From contig DATJBZ010000012.1 of assembly GCA_035515075.1 (NCBI GenBank), forward strand, positions 1 to 64,000: DNA of 64,000 bases, given 5' to 3'. The notes below the pieces were generated by a model that was not told the origin of the DNA, made no database searches, and was given only the letters and a program-made list of their open reading frames with translations. The position numbers and the translations under genes were made by a program. This document shows, piece after piece, positions 1 through 6,664 of this stretch (positions are counted from its first letter, which is position 1; each line of letters begins with the position of its first letter). The DNA comes from Moheibacter sp035515075. Its GTDB lineage: Bacteria; Bacteroidota; Bacteroidia; Flavobacteriales; Weeksellaceae.

Positions 1-191
1 ATGTATATAAGAGGATATGTTTAAGAAAATAAGGAGAAGATTTTAGGGGTTGCACTTACTGCAATGTCCAATAATTAAACACAGCTTGAATTTGCGATAT
101 AAAAAACAATCCCAACGAAATCATTTTTTTGATATCATTGGACACTATCCCGTAAAGTGTGTAAGTTAAAAATAACAGGGGTTGGACTTTT

Positions 192-1415
192 TTAGAGTCT
201 GACCCTTTTTTCATAGATCGTTAGGAACTGATTTAGAATAACGCCCCAATTCCTGACAGGCATCGTCCATTTTTTTGTTGCTTCACGTACTGCCAAATAT
301 ACAGATTTCATCACGGCTTCGTCCGTCGGGAAGGATAGTTTATTTTTGGTATACTTTCTTATCTTTCCGTTTAGGTTCTCGATAAGGTTTGTAGTATAGA
401 TAATCTTCCTTATTTCTAACGGGAACTCATAGAATACGGTGAGTTCTTCCCAGTTATCCCTCCAGCTTTTAACGGCATAAGAATATTTATCATTCCATTT
501 GTGGGCAAAATCCTCCAAGGCCAGCTTAGCGGCTTGTTGATTGGGCGCATTGTAAATATGCTTCATATCGGCTGTAAATTTCTTTTTATCTTTCCATACC
601 ACATATCTACAAGCATTGCGTATCTGATGAACCACACAGATTTGAGTCTTTGACTCAGGGAATACATTCTTGATCGTATCGGTAAAACCGTTCAGGTTAT
701 CGGTGGCGGTTATCAGGATGTCCTCTGTTCCACGTGCCCTGATATCGGTCAAAACACTCATCCAAAAAGCAGCCGATTCATTCTTGCCCAACCAAAGGCC
801 GAGCACCTCTTTCTTACCGTCCCTACGAAGTCCCACAGCAATATAAACCGTCTTGTTGATTACCTTGGAGTTCTCCCGTACCTTGAAAACAATACCGTCC
901 ATCCAGACAATGAGATAGACAGGTTCTAATGGTCGGTTCTGCCAAGCGATGATGTCTCCGGTCACTTTTTCGGTAATCCTCGATATGGTCGAGGTAGATA
1001 TATCAAAATCATAGACTTCTCGTATCTGTTCTTCGATATCGCTGTTGCTCATTCCTTTGGCGTAGAGCGATACAATAACATTCTCAACGCCTTCGACCAT
1101 ATTGCCCCGTTTGGGAACGATCATCGGATTGAACGACGCATCTCTATCTCTTGGAACGGCAATCTCGGACTCTCCAAAAGTTGTTTTTATTTTCTTCTTA
1201 GAGTATCCGTTGCGCGCATTGCTGCCACTGGACCTTTGGTGCTTGTCATAATCAAGGTGGCCATCGAGTTCGCCTTCGAGCATTTTCTCGATCCCACGTT
1301 TTTGGATCTGTTTTAAAAAACTAGTGAGCTCCTCGTGGCTCTTGAACTGCTTCAGAAAATCATCTGAAATTAAATCATCTTTTTTCATAAGTGTATAAAA
1401 ATTAAAATTAAACAT
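192..1415 (-). CDS. IS256-family (Mutator-like) transposase
   Basis: A 407-residue DDE transposase that moves the surrounding element. The catalytic triad can be placed: D in VWMDGIVFKV, D in TATDNLNGF, and E in TTNLIENLNGKIRKYTK, the last being the family signature region. The N-terminal third holds the DNA-binding region, including the conserved RNGYSKKKIKT and PRDRDASF segments. The length is typical for an intact IS256-family protein and no stop interrupts it, so it may be active. Its start lies just inside the right end of the element, and a 30-bp perfect palindrome separates it from that end. Confidence 0.93.
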   Translation of the reverse strand: MFNFNFYTLMKKDDLISDDFLKQFKSHEELTSFLKQIQKRGIEKMLEGELDGHLDYDKHQRSSGSNARNGYSKKKIKTTFGESEIAVPRDRDASFNPMIVPKRGNMVEGVENVIVSLYAKGMSNSDIEEQIREVYDFDISTSTISRITEKVTGDIIAWQNRPLEPVYLIVWMDGIVFKVRENSKVINKTVYIAVGLRRDGKKEVLGLWLGKNESAAFWMSVLTDIRARGTEDILITATDNLNGFTDTIKNVFPESKTQICVVHQIRNACRYVVWKDKKKFTADMKHIYNAPNQQAAKLALEDFAHKWNDKYSYAVKSWRDNWEELTVFYEFPLEIRKIIYTTNLIENLNGKIRKYTKNKLSFPTDEAVMKSVYLAVREATKKWTMPVRNWGVILNQFLTIYEKRVRL

Positions 1416-1420
1416 AATAA

Positions 1421-1450
1421 TAAATAGCTGGGGCGCGCCCCAGCTATTTA
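1421..1450. other. 30-bp perfect palindrome at the transposase end of the IS
   Basis: The two 15-base halves are exact reverse complements, centred on GGCGCGCC, and overlap the inner part of the right terminal repeat. It lies 6 bp upstream of the transposase start codon. In RNA transcribed from outside it would form a very stable 15-bp stem that could stop or mask readthrough into the transposase, a self-limiting device known in other insertion sequences. That role is inferred. The GC-rich core contrasts sharply with the AT-rich surroundings. Confidence 0.8.
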
Positions 1451-1940
1451 TTTAACTTACACACTTTGTGAAATAGTCCCTGTAAAATATTTTCTCTCTA
1501 TATTCCAATCTGCAGAACTTTTATAGCCTAATATCTTGGTTTGTGACCTTTCCCATTAAAACATAAAAATGAAAAACAGCACTCAAAATACGGTGGATTA
1601 TCTGGATGGCTTTCAATATGCAGGCAACCAATTGCAGTTTTTCCCAACAACAGAAGGCTATGTCAAAGCAACGCCTACAGACAGAACCAAAACAAGCTAT
1701 CATTATAACTATATCTATAATTATACAGATCATCTTGGTAATGTAAGACTGAGTTACACCTTAGATCCACAAGCAGGAACTTTAAAGATAGTAGATGAGC
1801 ATCATTACTATCCTTTCGGATTGAAACATGGGGTGTATACGGCTGCTACTTTGAAAGACTTTAGAATAGATGAAATGGGAACAGATGCTGTGCCTGGAGG
1901 AGGCATGGGAGAGGTTGCTTTGATCAATGTCACACCCGAT

Positions 1941-1963
1941 CTCGCGGATTTGCAATCCGTGAG
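1941..1963 (+). repeat. 10-bp-stem hairpin at an Rhs break point
   Basis: The arms CTCGCGGATT and AATCCGTGAG pair over ten positions (one G-T wobble) around a TGC loop, followed by TTTTTCTTT. It sits exactly where core homology stops (after 1933) and 10 bp before the 29-bp junction repeat. It could serve as an intrinsic terminator on the plus strand. It also resembles the small palindromic elements dispersed in many Bacteroidota genomes; that identification is from memory and unproven. Confidence 0.5.
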
Positions 1964-1972
1964 TTTTTCTTT

Positions 1973-2001
1973 AAAACAAAACATTCGTTATATTTATCCA
2001 T
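1973..2001 (+). repeat. 29-bp junction repeat, copy 1
   Basis: This 29-base segment (beginning AAAACAAAACATTCG and ending TTTATCCAT) is identical at 4587-4615 and 6633-6661. Each copy marks the upstream edge of an Rhs cassette. Copies 1 and 2 continue into the same Rhs core sequence; copy 3 diverges immediately. Confidence 0.85.
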
Positions 2002-2013
2002 TCAATTCAAGAT

Positions 2014-3588
2014 TTGACAAAAAGGCAATACACATATCAGTTTATTCCAACTCACGCAACAGTGAATAGCGCTGACGGCTTCAAAGACGGAAATACCAAC
2101 CCCAATTTGAATGATTATGAGTACGATGACAATGATTTTCGAGTAAAAAAGATTGAGAATCTTTTTTGCGAAGAAAGCGAGCGTAGCTCAATGATTTTGG
2201 ATAGAAACAAAGGTATAACAGAAATAAAATACAATCATCTGAACTTACCGACCAAAATTACTTGGTCAAACAACAAATACATCAGTTATCAGTACAATGC
2301 AACAGGCCAAAAAATCAGAAAAACAGTAGAGCAAAACGATAGTTTGAAGATTGTGGATTATTTAGATGGTTTCCAATACGCAGGCAACCAATTGCAGTTT
2401 TTCCCAACAGCAGAAGGCTATGTCAAAGCAACACCTACAGACAGAACCAAAACAAACTATCATTTTAATTACATCTACAACTATACCGATCATTTGGGCA
2501 ACGTAAGACTAAGCTACACCTTGGATCCGCAAGCTGGAACGCTACAAATCGTAGATGAGAACCACTACTACCCTTTTGGCTTACGGCACGAAACCCACTA
2601 CCCATCAGGAAACAAAAAAGACTTTAGAACAAACATAGGAGATGTTGGTTTTGAACCTGTAAATTTGGTATTGGTCACCAGTACAGAATATAATTATAAG
2701 TATAATGGATTTGAGTATCAAGATGAGTTGGATTTGAATTGGTACGACTACCAAGCAAGAAACTACGACCCAGCAATTGGTAGATGGATGAACATCGACC
2801 CACTGGCAGAAATGAGTAGAAAGACATCGCCTTATGTATATACACTCAACAACCCTGTTTTCTTCATCGACCCAGATGGGATGATGGCAGAAGCAAGTAG
2901 TGATAAATCAGGGAGTGACTCTAACAATTCAAGTTCTGGTGAAAATCAGATAAGCTTAGGTATTGCAGGAATAAAATTGGACTTGAATCAAAAAGTAGGT
3001 GCTGTTAGCCATGTTAATTATGATGGTGGAAATAGTGGAGATAGTAGCAATGATAAGTCTTCTGAGAAAAATGAAGCAGACTCACCTGCGGAAAGTCCAG
3101 ATAATGGGGATCCCGAAAAAGAAACACAAAAATCTACAAATTCTGAACGTAATCCTTATAGCCCACCTCGAGCCGATGGTATTAAGTTTGGAATAGGTTT
3201 CTCTTTTAATGGTGTTTTTTTTCGTGGAGATTTCTCATTAGCAATTGCTATTACAGGTGGTGAAATAGGGCTAGTTCCAGAATACTCTGGAGGAATGGGA
3301 TTAACACTTGCTCTACCTGGAGTAGGGGTAGAAGGTTTTCTTACTCACTATAGTATATCAGAAGGAGGTAATTTCATGCAATCGATTAGTGGTGAGGCTA
3401 CCAACACAACTACTAATGCTGTAATTGGCAGCTATACTCATTCTTCTTCTTCAAATGCAAATGGTTATACTATTGGAATAGGACCAAAAGTTTTTGGCTC
3501 AAACTTTGGTTTCAGTCAAACAACGTCTAAATCAGCAGTAATATCAACTTCAGGAATTTATGATTTTAATGGTAAGAAGAAAAATTAA
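2014..3588 (+). CDS. Orphan Rhs cassette 1: partial Rhs core with glycine-rich C-terminal tip
   Basis: Residues 1-290 are the distal part of an Rhs/YD-repeat shell: YD-type repeats, TDHLGNVRLSY, the YDYQARNYDPAIGRW motif and the DPDGM boundary that in Rhs toxins marks where the variable tip begins. Residues 291-524 are the tip: a Ser/Asn/Glu-rich linker (to about 390), then a glycine-rich, strand-alternating region with no catalytic motif that I recognise. Translation would have to start at a TTG within core sequence and there is no signal peptide, so this is a displaced cassette rather than a full toxin. The next gene overlaps its end by 20 bp and encodes a lipoprotein, which fits an envelope-acting toxin and its immunity protein. 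Toxin activity is inferred from architecture only. Confidence 0.7.
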   Translation: MTKRQYTYQFIPTHATVNSADGFKDGNTNPNLNDYEYDDNDFRVKKIENLFCEESERSSMILDRNKGITEIKYNHLNLPTKITWSNNKYISYQYNATGQKIRKTVEQNDSLKIVDYLDGFQYAGNQLQFFPTAEGYVKATPTDRTKTNYHFNYIYNYTDHLGNVRLSYTLDPQAGTLQIVDENHYYPFGLRHETHYPSGNKKDFRTNIGDVGFEPVNLVLVTSTEYNYKYNGFEYQDELDLNWYDYQARNYDPAIGRWMNIDPLAEMSRKTSPYVYTLNNPVFFIDPDGMMAEASSDKSGSDSNNSSSGENQISLGIAGIKLDLNQKVGAVSHVNYDGGNSGDSSNDKSSEKNEADSPAESPDNGDPEKETQKSTNSERNPYSPPRADGIKFGIGFSFNGVFFRGDFSLAIAITGGEIGLVPEYSGGMGLTLALPGVGVEGFLTHYSISEGGNFMQSISGEATNTTTNAVIGSYTHSSSSNANGYTIGIGPKVFGSNFGFSQTTSKSAVISTSGIYDFNGKKKN

Positions 3589-3961
3589 GTATTTCATCAT
3601 GATTTTAATAATCTTTCACATCATATCATGTGATCAAGATTGCAATAAGTATAGAGATTTATTTATTGAGAACGAGTGTAATGTAATTTTATCTAAAGAT
3701 TATACTGATAATCAACCAGAGTTCATGATTGTAAAAGGAATTAATCCAAATACAAAAGAAAAATGCAAATGTCAAGATAATGTAAAAAATTGGTATTTTT
3801 ATAATGGTTATATGGAAAAAGGAGATACTTTAGTAAAAAGGAAAGGGGATGATTTTTATAAAATTCATAAAAAAGATACAATCTTTATTATTTATTATGG
3901 AGAATGCAATAATTATAATCAGTACGTAAGAATAAACAATAATCCACCAAAAACAAATTAA
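3569..3961 (+). CDS. Candidate immunity lipoprotein for Rhs cassette 1
   Basis: From the ATG at 3569 the protein opens with a basic start (MVRRKIK), a hydrophobic stretch and a lipobox ending IISC, a clear lipoprotein signal. An ATG at 3560 is in frame but less likely. The mature part is about 110 residues, rich in Cys (CDQDC, CKC, GEC), Lys and Tyr. I recognise no named domain, though small Cys-containing lipoproteins with this look commonly follow Rhs tips in Flavobacteriia. The 20-bp overlap with the upstream tip suggests translational coupling. Location and overlap favour an immunity role; this is inferred. Confidence 0.65.
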   Translation: MVRRKIKYFIMILIIFHIISCDQDCNKYRDLFIENECNVILSKDYTDNQPEFMIVKGINPNTKEKCKCQDNVKNWYFYNGYMEKGDTLVKRKGDDFYKIHKKDTIFIIYYGECNNYNQYVRINNNPPKTN

Positions 3962-3966
3962 ATAAT

Positions 3967-4395
3967 ATGAAGAAAGTACCAATAATTTTCTTTTTTTTAA
4001 TTTTTGTATCATGCAAATTAAATTCAGAAAATGAAAACTTATTAGAAAATAAAAAAGAAGGAGAAAAAATCATGAATATTTTTTTTAATAATATTGTTTC
4101 TAATAATTTCAAGGAGAATAAAAAATTTCTAAGTAAGTCATTTTTAGATTATCCAGGAACTAAGCAATTTGAAAAAGATCAAAATCTCATAAAAATAAAA
4201 TTAGGAAATATAACAAATATTAATTTATTGTATTCAGAAACTACAATTTCAACTAAGATAAATTCATTTCCTGAATATATTTATGAATACAATATTGAAA
4301 GAGAAAAGAAAAACTCTATAGAAACATATTTTTTGATAAAAGAAAATGACTCATTAAAAATTAAAGATTATAAAATAGAATATTTAAACGAATGA
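3967..4395 (+). CDS. Small lipoprotein, second candidate immunity gene of cassette 1
   Basis: A 142-residue protein with a textbook lipoprotein signal (MKKVPIIFFFLIFVSC). The mature region is very rich in Asn, Lys, Glu and Ile and could form an alpha/beta NTF2-like fold (an early NIFFNNIVSNNFKENKKFLS segment followed by paired strands), but no family can be assigned firmly. It starts 5 bp after the preceding lipoprotein and its base composition is even more AT-rich. It may be a second immunity protein for the same tip, or an immunity gene left over from a lost cassette. Confidence 0.6.
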   Translation: MKKVPIIFFFLIFVSCKLNSENENLLENKKEGEKIMNIFFNNIVSNNFKENKKFLSKSFLDYPGTKQFEKDQNLIKIKLGNITNINLLYSETTISTKINSFPEYIYEYNIEREKKNSIETYFLIKENDSLKIKDYKIEYLNE

Positions 4396-4404
4396 AATAG
4401 GCAA

Positions 4405-4615
4405 TGCACCCAACTTAGTGACACAGTAAAATCAAGGATGTAACCAATTGATTTTGAGTAAGGATTAAAACAAAACCAAGAATTATAAGAGCTGGTATTT
4501 CCTGCTCTTTGTATTTTTGAATACTTTAAATCGTTTAAAATGGAGAAAAATAAAAGTTCGTGTATCAGATTGAGGTGTTTTCATTGAAAACAAAACATTC
4601 GTTATATTTATCCAT
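4405..4615 (+). repeat. Cassette spacer repeat, copy A
   Basis: This non-coding spacer matches 6457-6661 over about 200 bp (roughly four in five bases by eye), including the runs CAATTGATTTTGAGTAA, CGTTTAAAATGGAGAAAAAT and GTTCGTGTATCAGA, and it ends with the 29-bp junction repeat. Copy A contains an AAGAGC/GCTCTT hairpin (about 4487-4510) followed by a short T-rich stretch; the hairpin is degraded in copy B. No coding potential is seen. The duplication shows that a whole module (spacer plus start of the next core) was copied. Confidence 0.75.
4587..4615 (+). repeat. 29-bp junction repeat, copy 2
   Basis: Identical to 1973-2001 and 6633-6661. It is followed by the same Rhs core entry sequence as copy 1. 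Confidence 0.85.
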
Positions 4616-4627
4616 TCAATTCAAGAT

Positions 4628-6181
4628 TTGACAACAAGACAATACACATATCAGTTTATTCCTACTCACGCAACAGTGAATGGCTCTGATGGCTTCAAAG
4701 ACGGAAATACCAACCCCAATTTGAATGATTATGAGTACGATGACAATGATTTTCGAGTAAAAAAGATTGAGAATCTTTTTTGCGAAGAAAGCGAGCGTAG
4801 CTCAATGATTTTGGACCGAAAAAAAGGCATCGAAAGCATCACTTACAACCACCTGAACTTACCTACTAAAGTTAGTTGGTCAAACACTAAATACATTAAT
4901 TATCAGTACAATGCCGCAGGGCAAAAAGTATCCAAAACAGTTAGAATAGATGCTGATTCCATCAAAGTTGTAGATTATTTAGATGGGTTTCAATACACAG
5001 GGAACCAATTGCAGTTTTTCCCAACAGCAGAAGGCTATGTCAGAGTAAATGCTGATAAACTCCAATCATTTCGTACGTATAACTATGTCTATAACCACAC
5101 CGATCATCTTGGAAACGTACGATTGTCCTACTCCAAAGACCCAAAAACAGGAGAATTGGAAATTTTGGAAGAAAACCACTACTACCCTTTCGGATTGAAA
5201 CATGGAGTGTATACGGCTGCTACTTTGAAAGACTTTAGAATAGATGAAATGGGAACAGATGCTGTGCCTGGAGGAGGCATGGGAGAGGTTGCTTTGATCA
5301 ATGTCACTAAAACGGAGTATAATTATAAGTACAATGGGAAGGAGCTTCAAGATGAGTTGGGGCTTGGGTTGTACGATTATGGATGGAGAAATTACGATCC
5401 CGCAATTGGAAGATGGGTCGTTATTGATCCTAAAGCTGAAATAGGGAGACCCTATTCTCCGTATAATTATGCCTTAAATAATCCTGTTTATTTTATTGAT
5501 CCTGATGGAATGATGTCTGTAAGTAGCATTCAAGAAATGTGGGATAATACAACATCTTCAAGCACATGGGTTAATAATGGAGATGGTACTTATGAAGGAG
5601 GAGAAAATGAATCGGATTCAGTTGAAAATGGACAATCGGAAGATTGTTGTCCTAATGGAAAAGGTTTCTTGAAAGGTTTAGCAAATTCTGTTATTGACAT
5701 AACAATAACAAGTAATCCAATAACAAGTTTAATTGAACAAGGTGGACAATTAATTAATTCCGATTTTGAACTTATACCTAGATTTAGTGTGGAAGAGGGT
5801 GAGCAAGTTGGATATTATGCTGGTATTATTTTATTTGCGATAGTAGAACCTTCGCCTGGCGGAGAAATAAATGCTATAAAAATATTAATTAAGGGAGGAA
5901 AAGCCACTAAAATTACCAAGGCAGTAAATTCTAATTTACAACATGCGATTGACCAAAGTCTACTTCCTGATAGAAACGTTTTTAAAAATGCAGATGAGGC
6001 TAGAACAGCTCTTGAAGCTCTAACAAAACAGGTGGGAACTAATAAACTTCCTGCTGGAACAATTATTGACCCTTCTAAAACAGATAGAATATTAGTTCCT
6101 GTCGGAAATAACGGTATGGCGGTCTATCAAATAGGTAGTAATGGTACAGCTAAAATAAAAACAGTATTAGTAGCAAAATAA
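4628..6181 (+). CDS. Orphan Rhs cassette 2: partial Rhs core with possible RNase-like tip
   Basis: Residues 1-295 are the distal Rhs core, nearly identical at its start to cassette 1 (DYEYDDNDFRVKKIENLF), with YDYGWRNYDPAIGRW and the DPDGM boundary. The tip (296-517) opens with a pre-toxin segment (IQEMWD...WVNNGDGTYEGG) shared with cassette 3. A Gly/Ile-rich stretch follows, then a compact end domain (about 435-517) containing LQHAIDQ, DRILVPV and KIKTVL. A His early in a helix and a final strand with a Lys/Thr pair recall BECR-fold RNase tips (the EndoU/DUF4258 neighbourhood), but this is a weak resemblance. Start would be TTG in core sequence, with no signal peptide. The immunity candidate begins 5 bp downstream. 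Confidence 0.7.
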   Translation: MTTRQYTYQFIPTHATVNGSDGFKDGNTNPNLNDYEYDDNDFRVKKIENLFCEESERSSMILDRKKGIESITYNHLNLPTKVSWSNTKYINYQYNAAGQKVSKTVRIDADSIKVVDYLDGFQYTGNQLQFFPTAEGYVRVNADKLQSFRTYNYVYNHTDHLGNVRLSYSKDPKTGELEILEENHYYPFGLKHGVYTAATLKDFRIDEMGTDAVPGGGMGEVALINVTKTEYNYKYNGKELQDELGLGLYDYGWRNYDPAIGRWVVIDPKAEIGRPYSPYNYALNNPVYFIDPDGMMSVSSIQEMWDNTTSSSTWVNNGDGTYEGGENESDSVENGQSEDCCPNGKGFLKGLANSVIDITITSNPITSLIEQGGQLINSDFELIPRFSVEEGEQVGYYAGIILFAIVEPSPGGEINAIKILIKGGKATKITKAVNSNLQHAIDQSLLPDRNVFKNADEARTALEALTKQVGTNKLPAGTIIDPSKTDRILVPVGNNGMAVYQIGSNGTAKIKTVLVAK

Positions 6182-6186
6182 TATTT

Positions 6187-6438
6187 ATGTCAGAAAAAAT
6201 AATAACATTAACAAGAGGGGTTGAAATCAATAAAATAACTTTAGAGGAAGATGCTATAGCACATATAGAGATGAGAGAAGAAAGTATTTTATTAGTTAAA
6301 AGAAAAAGCAATAAACATTCTACTTTTAAAAAGCAAGTATGGCTATCTGACTTAATCGAAAATTACATTGGGCCAAGTATCTATTTAGATTTAGATGAAA
6401 AAAATAATTTGATAAGAATTGAAATTTTAGAAGATTAA
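6187..6438 (+). CDS. Small candidate immunity protein for Rhs cassette 2
   Basis: An 83-residue protein with no signal peptide or membrane segment, so it should act in the cytoplasm. The C-terminal stretch IYLDLDEKNNLIRIEILED has the look of DUF2283, whose members often pair with DUF4258-type toxins. That would fit the possible RNase-like tip just upstream, but the call rests on one short segment. It lies 5 bp after the tip gene and before the second copy of the spacer repeat, the expected place for an immunity gene. Confidence 0.6.
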   Translation: MSEKIITLTRGVEINKITLEEDAIAHIEMREESILLVKRKSNKHSTFKKQVWLSDLIENYIGPSIYLDLDEKNNLIRIEILED

Positions 6439-6456
6439 AGATAATGGTAATGTATC

Positions 6457-6661
6457 AAAGTTAGTGACGCAATAAAGTCAAGGGTGTAACCAATTGATTT
6501 TGAGTAAAAGTTAAAATAAAACCAAGATTTATAAGGGCAGGGATTTCCTACGTTTTGTATTTTTGAATGCTTTCAATCGTTTAAAATGGAGAAAAATAAG
6601 AGTTCGTGTATCAGAGTGAGATATTTTCATTGAAAACAAAACATTCGTTATATTTATCCAT
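6457..6661 (+). repeat. Cassette spacer repeat, copy B
   Basis: Second copy of the spacer described at 4405-4615, ending in the same 29-bp junction repeat. After the repeat the sequence does not enter the usual core start but goes to a short unrelated stretch and the 51-bp tandem duplication, so this copy marks a further rearrangement. Confidence 0.75.
6633..6661 (+). repeat. 29-bp junction repeat, copy 3
   Basis: Identical to 1973-2001 and 4587-4615. The downstream sequence diverges at once from the other two copies. Confidence 0.85.
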
Positions 6662-6664
6662 CTT

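Larger units (their letters stand above)
141..1480 (-). mobile_element. IS256-family insertion sequence
   Basis: Seen: a single transposase gene bounded by imperfect inverted repeats. The left end (141-170) and the complement of the right end (1480-1451) share ACTAT near the tip and then the longer core AAAGTGTGTAAGTTAA. The element is about 1.34 kb, normal for the family. The flanking octamers (133-140 and 1481-1488) do not match, so no target duplication is visible. This suggests that the element, or the DNA beside it, was rearranged after insertion. It sits at the edge of the Rhs array and may have helped to break it. Confidence 0.85.
1569..2069 (+). pseudogene. Rhs core fragment, 5' and 3' truncated
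   Basis: Residues about 8-122 match the Rhs cores further along the array (DYLDGFQYAGNQLQFF, TDHLGNVRLSY, HYYPFGLKHG, EVALINVT). The reading frame then leaves the core exactly after INVT and runs through a hairpin and the 29-bp junction repeat. The last 40 or so residues are an out-of-frame reading of the next unit. There is no N-terminal secretion or shell region and no toxin tip, so this is a recombination remnant rather than a functional gene. A short unmatched leader (about seven residues) precedes the homology. An open frame remains, so a short protein could be made. Confidence 0.75.

Noticed and set aside
65..144. TGTCCAAT (65-72) and ATTGGACA (137-144) as ends of a separate small mobile element
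   Set aside because: An 8-bp inverted pair 64 bp apart in AT-rich DNA, with no gene inside and one arm overlapping the IS256 end; too weak to call.
2999..3196. 65-residue open frame inside the tip of Rhs cassette 1
   Set aside because: Lies in another frame of a clearly coding region, has no start signal and no recognisable motif.
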